A stretch of DNA of 5,512 nt from an uncultured Oscillibacter sp. Lineage in GTDB: Bacteria > Bacillota > Clostridia > Oscillospirales > Oscillospiraceae. Where the stretch lies: NCBI GenBank assembly GCA_900551885.1, contig URXS01000127.1:1-5512 (forward strand), written 5' to 3'. The notes beneath the pieces are model-generated. The model searched no databases. It saw only the letters and a program-made list of their open reading frames with translations, and was not told the origin of the DNA. A program made the translations under genes and the position numbers. This document shows, piece by piece, positions 1 through 4,807 of this stretch. Positions within the stretch are counted from its first letter, which is position 1; every line of letters begins with the position of its first letter.

Positions 1-1
1 G

Positions 2-67
2 GGTGTGTGCGTGGATCTGCTGCTGTCCCCGGCACTGCTGGGGATGATGCTGGAGCGGATCCTTTAG
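2..67 (+). CDS. C-terminal end of an upstream gene, possibly SpoIIM-like (5' truncated)
   Basis: An open frame enters from the left edge and ends at TAG 65-67, giving 21 residues that end in LLGMMLERIL. The tail is hydrophobic and includes VDLLLSPALL, which suggests a C-terminal membrane segment. That pattern resembles the end of SpoIIM, the sporulation membrane protein that works with SpoIID and SpoIIP in engulfment, where an acidic residue is followed by a hydrophobic run and a proline. From memory, spoIIM often lies just upstream of xerD in Clostridia. Only 21 residues are visible, so the family name is a guess supported mainly by context; that a gene ends here is better supported. The gap to the proposed xerD start is 22 bases, so the two genes are probably co-transcribed. 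Confidence 0.45.
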   Translation, partial: GVCVDLLLSPALLGMMLERIL

Positions 68-74
68 TCGGAGA

Positions 75-85
75 AAAGGGGGGAG
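75..85 (+). promoter_or_regulatory. Ribosome binding site that places the xerD start at CTG 90
   Basis: The purine run AAAGGGGGGAG lies four bases before CTG at 90-92. The sites before the sigma gene (AAAGGGGGGAG, 6-base spacer) and ruvC (AGGGGAGG, 4-base spacer) are similar in composition and spacing. No in-frame ATG, GTG or TTG lies between this site and codon 31 of the inferred protein. Confidence 0.6.
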
Positions 86-89
86 CATC

Positions 90-977
90 CTGGCTACCAA
101 TTATATCGCGGAGTACGGCACGTATCTGACGGAGGAAAAACACGCCTCCCAGAATACCGTCAGCTCCTACCTGCGGGATGTGACCCAGTTTTCGGAGTAT
201 CTGCGGGACTATCAGGACTGTGACCTGCGCCGGGCCAAACCGGAGATGGTCCGCAGCTACATGAGCTGGATGCAGGGACGGGGCAAGTCCGCCGCATCCA
301 TCACCCGCTTCCTGGCGTCGGTAAAGTCCTTCTATAACTTCCTGACTGCCAACGGCACTGTAAAAAGCAATCCTGCCAAAGGCATCACCGCCGACCGGGC
401 GGAGCGGAAGTACCCGGAGATCCTCACCGCCAAGGAGGTGGAGACTTTCCTGGAGCAGCCCCAGTGCGTGGATGCCAAGGGCTTCCGGGACCACGCCATG
501 CTGGAGCTGCTGTATGCCACCGGCATCCGGGTCAGTGAGCTGATCTCCCTGGATGTGGATGATCTGAACCTGGCCGCCGGTTTCCTCCGGTGCGAGAGCA
601 AGGGCAAGGAACGGATCATTCCCCTGTACCACACCGCCGTTAAGGCCATTCAGGATTACGTCCGGGATATCCGGCCCCAACTGATTGCCGACAGCGATGA
701 GACGGCCCTGTTCGTCAACATGAACGGCGAGCGCATGAGCCGCCAGGGCTTCTGGAAAATCATCAAGCACTATCAGGAGAAGGCCGGGATCCAGAAGGAC
801 ATCACGCCCCACACCCTGCGCCACTCCTTTGCCGTCCACCTGCTGGAAAATGGCGCTGATCTGCGGTCCATCCAGGAGATGCTGGGCCACGCCGACATCT
901 CCTCCACCCAGATCTACACCCATGTGGTCAAGCGCCAGCTCAAGGACGTGTATCAAAAAGCCCATCCCCGGGCGTGA
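90..977 (+). CDS. xerD: Site-specific tyrosine recombinase XerD (CTG start)
   Basis: XerD acts with XerC at the chromosomal dif site to resolve chromosome dimers, under control of FtsK at the division septum. Read from CTG 90 the protein has 295 residues, close to the usual 295-298. The N-terminal SAM-like core-binding domain covers about residues 1-90 and the catalytic domain about 105-290. All six catalytic positions are visible: R147 (in ATGIRVSEL), K171 (in ESKGKER), H241 and R244 (in PHTLRHSF), H267 (in LGHADIS) and the nucleophile Y276 (in TQIYTHV). The C-terminus, ending HPRA, matches XerD. XerD is preferred over XerC or a phage integrase because of the length, the C-terminal motif and the housekeeping setting, but this was not tested by phylogeny. 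Starting at GTG 180 would remove 30 residues of the core-binding domain, including the conserved EKxxSxNTxxSYxRD-like segment. CTG 90, preceded by a ribosome site, is therefore chosen. A hairpin terminator follows the stop by about 40 bases. Confidence 0.93.
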   Translation: MATNYIAEYGTYLTEEKHASQNTVSSYLRDVTQFSEYLRDYQDCDLRRAKPEMVRSYMSWMQGRGKSAASITRFLASVKSFYNFLTANGTVKSNPAKGITADRAERKYPEILTAKEVETFLEQPQCVDAKGFRDHAMLELLYATGIRVSELISLDVDDLNLAAGFLRCESKGKERIIPLYHTAVKAIQDYVRDIRPQLIADSDETALFVNMNGERMSRQGFWKIIKHYQEKAGIQKDITPHTLRHSFAVHLLENGADLRSIQEMLGHADISSTQIYTHVVKRQLKDVYQKAHPRA

Positions 978-1014
978 GAGGATTTCCACGTCCGGTCAAA
1001 AGAAAACCGCTGAT

Positions 1015-1046
1015 AAAAAAGGGCGGCCCATGCGGGCCGCCCTTTT
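1015..1046 (+). terminator. Rho-independent terminator after xerD, possibly bidirectional
   Basis: A perfect 9-bp stem, GGGCGGCCC (1021-1029) with GGGCCGCCC (1034-1042), encloses the 4-base loop ATGC and is followed by TTTT. Six A residues precede the stem and can pair with the T run. They would also supply a U tract on the other strand, so the element could stop transcription from either side. It closes the xerD unit and separates it from the sigma operon. Confidence 0.88.
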
Positions 1047-1137
1047 GTGATGACTGGGGGCGTGCGAAGCGGTGCGGGCACCGGCGGCCCCGTCGTCCCT
1101 GCATCAGATAGCGGTGATTGCGGGAGCCTTTGCCGCA

Positions 1138-1193
1138 CCTCTGAGCCTTCCCCTGGGGAAGGCTTGCTGCCACGGGCCGGACGAATGAGGGGC
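1138..1193. repeat. Palindromic element, probable degenerate dispersed intergenic repeat
   Basis: The core is a perfect inverted repeat, GCCTTCCCC (1145-1153) and GGGGAAGGC (1155-1163), around a single T. CCTC (1138-1141) can pair with GAGG (1187-1190), and a second GC-rich segment (CACGGGCCGGACG, about 1171-1183) lies between. From memory, elements built of CCTTCCCC...GGGGAAGG followed by GGATGAGGGG are scattered between genes in Oscillospiraceae genomes, and this looks like a worn copy. That resemblance is recall, not a search result. The boundaries are approximate. No T run follows the core, so it is not a good terminator. Confidence 0.45.
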
Positions 1194-1315
1194 CGCTGAC
1201 CGGCAGGTCTTCCACAGGCTGCCCCCGGGGAATGGAGAACGCCTGTCCCGGGAAAAATTTTTTGTCCGAGGGAAAACAAACAGCACCGCCGAAGGCTCTA
1301 ATCTATAGAAAGACG

Positions 1316-1326
1316 AAAGGGGGGAG
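1316..1326 (+). promoter_or_regulatory. Ribosome binding site selecting the TTG start of the sigma gene
   Basis: AAAGGGGGGAG ends six bases before TTG 1333. This strong purine site supports a TTG start; no ATG or GTG lies in frame between it and the conserved sigma region 2. Confidence 0.7.
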
Positions 1327-1332
1327 TGCCCT

Positions 1333-1806
1333 TTGGATCAGAAGGAATTCGCCGCCCGGGTGGAAGCCCTGCGGCAGCGGCTGTACCGCACCGCGTACCT
1401 GTACCTGGGCGGTGAGGCCGACGCCCTGGAGGCGGTGGACGAGACGGTGTATCAGGCCCTGCGGGGGCTGAAAAAGCTGCGCCAGGCCGAATTCTTTGAC
1501 ACCTGGCTGACCCGCATCCTCATCAACACCTGCCACCGGGAGCTGCGCCGCCGGAAGCGGCTGTCCGGGGAGGAGGCCCTGCCGGACACCGCTGGGCCCG
1601 ACGCCTACGACCACCTGCCTCTGAAGGAGGCCATCGGCCATCTGCCGGAGGCACTGCGGACCGTGGTGATCCTGCGGTACTTTACCGGATACACACAAGC
1701 TGAAACTGCGGCGGCCCTGGGCATCCCCCAGGGCACCGTGGCCACCCGCCAGCGGCGGGCGCTGGAACTATTGCGGCTGGAGCTGGGAGAGGAGGAGACA
1801 CCATGA
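1333..1806 (+). CDS. ECF-family RNA polymerase sigma factor (sigma-70 family)
   Basis: A small alternative sigma factor that would direct RNA polymerase to its own promoter set when released from its anti-sigma partner. The 157 residues show the two-domain ECF plan. Sigma region 2 covers about residues 6-76: the region 2.2 helix is around ALEAVDETVYQAL, and the 2.3-2.4 segment FFDTWLTRILINTCHREL is followed by the basic run RRRKR. A short linker follows. Sigma region 4 covers about 96-152: HLPEALRTVVILRYF, then the helix-turn-helix at about 120-141 with YTQAETAAALGIPQGTV. There is no region 1.1 or 3 and no extra C-terminal domain. The start is TTG, six bases after a strong ribosome site. The stop overlaps the start of the next gene (ATGA), so the pair is translationally coupled. 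Partnership with a DUF4179-type protein resembles the SigV/YlaC-like groups of Firmicutes, but I cannot assign a subgroup or target genes. Confidence 0.92.
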   Translation: MDQKEFAARVEALRQRLYRTAYLYLGGEADALEAVDETVYQALRGLKKLRQAEFFDTWLTRILINTCHRELRRRKRLSGEEALPDTAGPDAYDHLPLKEAIGHLPEALRTVVILRYFTGYTQAETAAALGIPQGTVATRQRRALELLRLELGEEETP

Positions 1807-3176
1807 ACCGAAACGCGGAATACACCGCCCTGCTGACGGAGCTGGAGAATACACCGCCCGCCCTGGAATACACGGTACAGCGGGCACTGACAAGAAAAAA
1901 GGCCTCACAGAAGAAACGGCGGCTCCTGGGGGTGCCCCTGGGCAGTCTGGCCGTCTGCTTTACGGCCTTTGTGCTGCTGGTGAACCTGTTCCCGCCCTTC
2001 GCCTACGCCTGTGGGCGTCTGCCGGTCCTTCGGGAGCTGGCCAAGGCAGTGGCCTGGTCCCCCAGCCTCTCCGCCGCCGTGGAAAACGAGTTCGTCCAGC
2101 CCATCGGCCTTTCCCAGACGGAAAACGGCATCACCGCCACCATCCAGTACCTGATCGTGGACCAGAAGCAGGTGAACATCTTCTTCACCCTGGAGGGGGA
2201 GGGGTACGAGACCCTTGCGGCGGATTTTCCCAGATTCACCCCGGAGCAGGCGTGCTCCGAGATGGGCGCCATGCCCGGACAGGCGCCGGGCACGCTGCTG
2301 CGGTTCTATCTGGATTACCCGGAGGAGGTACCCGACGGCTTCACCATGACCTTCGCCGTCACCGGAGAGCGGGAGGGGGAGGAGAAGCCCGGCTCCGCGG
2401 CCCCCGGCGCGGACCAGTCCATCGCCGACGAGATGCTGTCCCCTCCCACGGTGGAGCGGCAGGAGATCCTGGCGGAGTTTACCTTTGATCTGACCTTTGA
2501 CCCCTTGTTCACAGACCCCGGAGAGGTGATTCCGGTGAATGAGACCTTCCAAATGGACGGCCAGACCTTCACCATCACGGAGGTAGAGATCTATCCCACC
2601 CAGTTGCGGCTGAACGTGGAGGGCGACCCGGACAACACCGCCTGGCTCAAGGGGCTGTACTTCTATCTGGAAAACGAGGACGGGGAGCGGTTCGACACCG
2701 TCACCAACGGCATCACCGCCACCGGGGATGAGGATACCCCCGCCATGGTATCCTTCCGGCTGGAGAGCCCGTATTTTTCCGGTAGCGACCATCTGACTCT
2801 CTACATTACCGGCGCCCGGTGGCTGGAGAAGGACCACGAGCGGGTCTATGTGGACCTGGAGCATGGGACGGCCCCCTGGCTGCCGGAGGGCGTCACCCTC
2901 TCCTCCGCCCAGCGCCGGGAGGGCGGCTGGTTTTTGACCTTCCGGGTGGCCCCCATGGAGTACCCCACCACCAGCATTTTCGCCATGACCTTTTACGACG
3001 CCCAGGGCAACGAATGGCAGACAAATCAGATGGGCTTTACCGCCTCCGGAGACGGCGAGCAGGACAGCCTGATCATGCTGCCCCTGCCCGGCTACCAGGA
3101 AGACGAGGTGTGGCTGGAGGCCTATTACTCCCACTCCACCACCGAGAATACCCCCATCGTCCTCCCCATCAAGTGA
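1803..3176 (+). CDS. Membrane-anchored anti-sigma factor, DUF4179-type, with large extracytoplasmic region
   Basis: Probably binds the preceding ECF sigma factor at the membrane and releases it on an outside signal. The role is inferred from the DUF4179 pattern and the gene pairing. Of 457 residues, about 1-42 are cytoplasmic: a likely sigma-contact helix, LLTELENTPPALEYTVQRAL, then a basic stretch (RKKASQKKRR). One membrane segment lies at about 44-62. The DUF4179-like part (about 62-185) begins with FPPFAYACGRLPVLREL and continues with IGLSQTENGITATI. A beta-rich domain at about 225-345 contains VNETFQMDGQTFTITEVEIYP and resembles DUF5643. A further beta-rich tail of about 110 residues follows. 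A Gly/Glu/Ala-rich linker sits near 187-210. No zinc-finger HxxxCxxC motif is present, so it is not a ZAS-type anti-sigma factor. The ribosome site AGGAGG (1790-1795) lies 7 bases before ATG, inside the sigma gene. A terminator follows, so the operon has two genes. Confidence 0.85.
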   Translation: MNRNAEYTALLTELENTPPALEYTVQRALTRKKASQKKRRLLGVPLGSLAVCFTAFVLLVNLFPPFAYACGRLPVLRELAKAVAWSPSLSAAVENEFVQPIGLSQTENGITATIQYLIVDQKQVNIFFTLEGEGYETLAADFPRFTPEQACSEMGAMPGQAPGTLLRFYLDYPEEVPDGFTMTFAVTGEREGEEKPGSAAPGADQSIADEMLSPPTVERQEILAEFTFDLTFDPLFTDPGEVIPVNETFQMDGQTFTITEVEIYPTQLRLNVEGDPDNTAWLKGLYFYLENEDGERFDTVTNGITATGDEDTPAMVSFRLESPYFSGSDHLTLYITGARWLEKDHERVYVDLEHGTAPWLPEGVTLSSAQRREGGWFLTFRVAPMEYPTTSIFAMTFYDAQGNEWQTNQMGFTASGDGEQDSLIMLPLPGYQEDEVWLEAYYSHSTTENTPIVLPIK

Positions 3177-3221
3177 GTCCGGCCCGGACCGCCCGCCCGG
3201 CGGCAGGATCCGGCAAAAGAC

Positions 3222-3256
3222 AGGCGCCCGCCCTTCGGCGGGCGCCTTTGCTTTTT
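3222..3256 (+). terminator. Rho-independent terminator after the sigma/anti-sigma operon
   Basis: A perfect 11-bp stem, AGGCGCCCGCC (3222-3232) with GGCGGGCGCCT (3237-3247), closes a CTTC loop and is followed by TT, GC and five T residues. A smaller odd palindrome, GTCCGG-C-CCGGAC (3177-3189), starts directly after the anti-sigma stop codon but lacks a T run. The terminator sits just before the ruv promoter and isolates the two units. Confidence 0.92.
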
Positions 3257-3260
3257 CCGG

Positions 3261-3289
3261 TTGCGTGTCAGGCAGGAATTTGCTATACT
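3261..3289 (+). promoter_or_regulatory. Housekeeping (sigma-A type) promoter of the ruv operon
   Basis: The -35 box TTGCGT (3261-3266) and -10 box TATACT (3284-3289) are separated by 17 bases. An extended -10 TG (3281-3282) lies one base before TATACT. Transcription should start near 3296, leaving a leader of about 37 bases before ruvC. It is the only strong promoter I see in the window and lies directly after a terminator. It probably drives ruvC, ruvA, the 110-codon gene and ruvB together. Confidence 0.85.
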
Positions 3290-3296
3290 AACAAGT

Positions 3297-3320
3297 TGAG
3301 AACGCAAATGAGAACGCAAG
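3297..3320 (+). repeat. Tandem 12-base direct repeat at the ruv transcription start
   Basis: TGAGAACGCAAA (3297-3308) is followed directly by TGAGAACGCAAG (3309-3320); the two units differ only in the last base. They begin at or just after the predicted transcription start and end at the ribosome site. Position and near-identity suggest an operator for a repressor, or a leader RNA feature, but no regulator is shown. The GAAC half-sites run in the same direction, unlike the inverted GAAC...GTTC of a canonical Gram-positive LexA box. Confidence 0.7.
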
Positions 3321-3332
3321 AGGGGAGGCCCC

Positions 3333-3842
3333 ATGCGCATTCTGGGCATCGACCCCGGCGTGGCCACCATCGGCTTCGGCCTGGTGGAGGCGGACCGGGC
3401 ACAAGTGCATATGGTCACCTACGGGGCCATCACCACTCCGGCGGGGCTGCCTCTTTCCCGGCGGCTGTACCAGATCGACCGGGACATGGAGGAGCTGATC
3501 GGGAAGCTGAAGCCGGATGTGATGGCGGTGGAGGAGCTGTTCTTCAACACCAACCTCACCACCGGCATCGCCGTGGCCCACGGCCGGGGGGTCATCCTCT
3601 GTGCCGCGGAGCGGTGCGGCGTGCCGCTGCACGAGTACACGCCGGGCCAGGTGAAACTGGCGGTGACCGGCTACGGCAAGGCGGAAAAGCGCCAGGTCAT
3701 GGACATGACCAAACGGCTGCTGCACCTGAAGGCCGTGCCCCGGCCCGACGACGCAGCGGACGCACTGGCTCTGGCCCTGTGCCATGCAAGGAGTTTTACT
3801 TCACGGCTCCCACAGAACGGGAACGTGAAGGAGACCATTTAG
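3333..3842 (+). CDS. ruvC: Holliday junction resolvase RuvC
   Basis: RuvC is the dimeric, metal-dependent endonuclease that cuts four-way junctions symmetrically after RuvAB branch migration. The 169 residues match the usual 160-175. The RNase H-like fold is evident from ILGIDPGVATIGFG at the N-terminus. The catalytic acids are D7 (IDPG), E67 (AVEELFF), and D140 and D143 (PDDAADALA), matching D7, E66, D138 and D141 of the E. coli enzyme. The segment FFNTNLTTGIAVAHGRG and the later YTPGQVKLAVTGYGKAEKRQV are typical. ATG 3333 follows AGGGGAGG with a short 4-base spacer. It is first in the ruv operon, and its stop codon overlaps the ribosome site of ruvA, which starts nine bases after the stop. 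Confidence 0.97.
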   Translation: MRILGIDPGVATIGFGLVEADRAQVHMVTYGAITTPAGLPLSRRLYQIDRDMEELIGKLKPDVMAVEELFFNTNLTTGIAVAHGRGVILCAAERCGVPLHEYTPGQVKLAVTGYGKAEKRQVMDMTKRLLHLKAVPRPDDAADALALALCHARSFTSRLPQNGNVKETI

Positions 3843-3851
3843 GAGGACGCC

Positions 3852-4457
3852 ATGTTTTATTATCTGGACGGCACTGTGGCGGAGATCGCCCCATATCTGG
3901 CGGTGATCGACTGCGGCGGCGTGGGCTATGCCTGCAAAACCACCAATTACACCCTGTCCCGACTGAAAAAAGGCCAGCGGGGGAAGCTGTACACCTACCT
4001 GAATGTGGGAGATGGCATCTTTGAGCTGTACGGCTTCGCCACCCAGAACGAGCTGAGCAGCTTCAAGCTGCTGATCGGCGTCTCCGGCGTGGGGCCCAAA
4101 GCGGCCCTGGCCATCCTCTCCACCGGCTCGCCGGAGGCCCTGGCCATGGCCATCGTCACCGGGGACGAGAAGGCCCTGACGGCGGCGCCGGGCATCGGTA
4201 AGAAGATCGCCCAGCGGATCATCCTGGAGCTCAAGGACAAGATGACCAAGGAATCCGCCGCCACCGGACTGGACTTCTCCGGCGGTGGTGCTGTGATGCA
4301 AAATCCCTTTACAAGCAAGGCAACCGAGGCCGCCCAGGCCCTGACAGTCCTGGGCTACACCAGCGCCGAGGTGTCCGCCGCCCTGAAGGGCGTGGACGTG
4401 GAAAATCTGCCTCTGGAGGAGATCATCCGCCAGAGCCTGAAGAAGATGGTGAAGTGA
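3852..4457 (+). CDS. ruvA: Holliday junction branch-migration protein RuvA
   Basis: RuvA binds four-way junctions as a tetramer and loads the RuvB motor. The 201 residues show all three domains: an OB fold at about 1-62 (MFYYLDGTVAEI..., LYGF at 59-62); a central domain at about 64-130 with two helix-hairpin-helix motifs, LIGVSGVGPKAA (74-85) and APGIGKKIAQRI (112-123); and, after a flexible linker (about 133-155), a C-terminal RuvB-binding domain (ATEAAQALTVLGYTSAEV to the end). AGGAGG (3841-3846), overlapping the ruvC stop, lies 5 bases before ATG. The acidic-pin loop reads NVGDGIFELYGF, where the E. coli protein has REDAQLLYGF. By alignment back from YGF, only one acidic residue (D54) lies in the pin pair, and the second position is G55. 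The function call is secure; the pin reading is a hand alignment. Confidence 0.97.
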   Translation: MFYYLDGTVAEIAPYLAVIDCGGVGYACKTTNYTLSRLKKGQRGKLYTYLNVGDGIFELYGFATQNELSSFKLLIGVSGVGPKAALAILSTGSPEALAMAIVTGDEKALTAAPGIGKKIAQRIILELKDKMTKESAATGLDFSGGGAVMQNPFTSKATEAAQALTVLGYTSAEVSAALKGVDVENLPLEEIIRQSLKKMVK

Positions 4458-4458
4458 G

Positions 4459-4791
4459 ATGGCAAAGCTGGAACGGTCCCTTCAGGGCGATTTCGATGAC
4501 GTCCTCTCCCGTCTCCACGACGGCATCCTCAGCGGCAGCGTCTCCGCCAGCTATGAGGACGGCAGCGATTACAGCGCCGGCGGCGTCCGCTGCGCCGTCC
4601 GGGTCTACGAGCGGTACAGCATGGCGGGCGGCAACCGGGTGAGCCTGAACCTGACCCTGGTGGGCAGCGGACGGGAGCTGTTTCTCTCCGCCATCACCTC
4701 CGGCGGCAGCCAGGCCATGTTTTTCAAGATCAATACCTGGGGCGAGGAGGCCTTTCTGGACCGGGTCCGGGAGCTGATCGAATCCCTCTGA
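4459..4791 (+). CDS. Conserved small protein of unknown function, DUF6054-like, between ruvA and ruvB
   Basis: A 110-residue soluble protein with no signal peptide or membrane segment. By recall it matches DUF6054, which has no assigned function. Telling stretches are EDGSDYSAGGVRCAVRVYER (33-52), GGNRVSLNLTL (57-67) and SAITSGGSQAMFFKIN (77-92), followed by WGEEAFLDRVRELIE. Predicted layout, by eye: a helix (about 10-23), four or five beta strands (26-90) and a C-terminal helix (94-109). Glycine-rich turns and absence of a Cys/His metal cluster or nucleotide-binding loop argue against a simple zinc or ATPase role. ATG lies one base after the ruvA stop, with only weak purine sequence before it, so translation probably depends on re-initiation after ruvA. 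The next gene, ruvB, follows after 16 bases. A role linked to recombination is suggested only by this placement. Confidence 0.8.
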   Translation: MAKLERSLQGDFDDVLSRLHDGILSGSVSASYEDGSDYSAGGVRCAVRVYERYSMAGGNRVSLNLTLVGSGRELFLSAITSGGSQAMFFKINTWGEEAFLDRVRELIESL

Positions 4792-4807
4792 GAACAGGAC
4801 GTGAATC

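Larger units (their letters stand above)
1047..1332. other. Gene-free stretch between xerD terminator and sigma gene
   Basis: I find no convincing gene here on either strand; the open frames are short and look like GC-rich shadows. It holds a 6-bp inverted repeat, CGGTGC/GCACCG (1070-1083), and the larger palindrome listed separately. There are also two CCCGGG copies, near 1225 and 1247, and an A5T6 tract (1253-1263) that would be intrinsically bent. The sigma operon promoter must lie in the last 80 bases or so, but there is no good housekeeping -35/-10 pair. A weak ECF-like candidate is discussed in the findings. Confidence 0.6.

Noticed and set aside
180..977. A shorter xerD starting at GTG 180 (265 residues)
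   Set aside because: Conserved XerD sequence continues in frame upstream for 30 residues, there is no suitable ribosome site just before 180, and the shorter form would lack part of the core-binding domain.
1225..1263. Terminator made from the two CCCGGG copies followed by A5T6
   Set aside because: The stem would be six pairs with a 17-base loop, A residues rather than T directly follow it, and no gene ends just before it.
1262..1309. Sigma-A promoter using TTGTCC (1262-1267) or TATAGA (1304-1309) for the sigma gene
   Set aside because: The two boxes are 36 bases apart, far from the 16-18 needed, and neither has a partner at the right distance.
1905..3134. Long minus-strand open frame of about 400 codons opposite the anti-sigma gene
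   Set aside because: The predicted protein is low-complexity (rich in Gly, His, Leu, Gln), as expected from the complement of a GC-rich gene. It matches no family I know, and the + strand frame has a clear domain pattern.
3290..3320. Canonical LexA (SOS) box before ruvC
   Set aside because: The Gram-positive box needs inverted GAAC and GTTC separated by four bases; here GAAC occurs twice in the same direction, with no GTTC in place.
2819..4024. Plus-strand open frame of about 400 codons running from the anti-sigma gene through ruvC into ruvA
   Set aside because: It crosses a strong terminator and a promoter, overlaps three well-supported genes in another frame, and its Arg/Gly/Pro/His-rich composition is typical of an out-of-frame GC-rich shadow.
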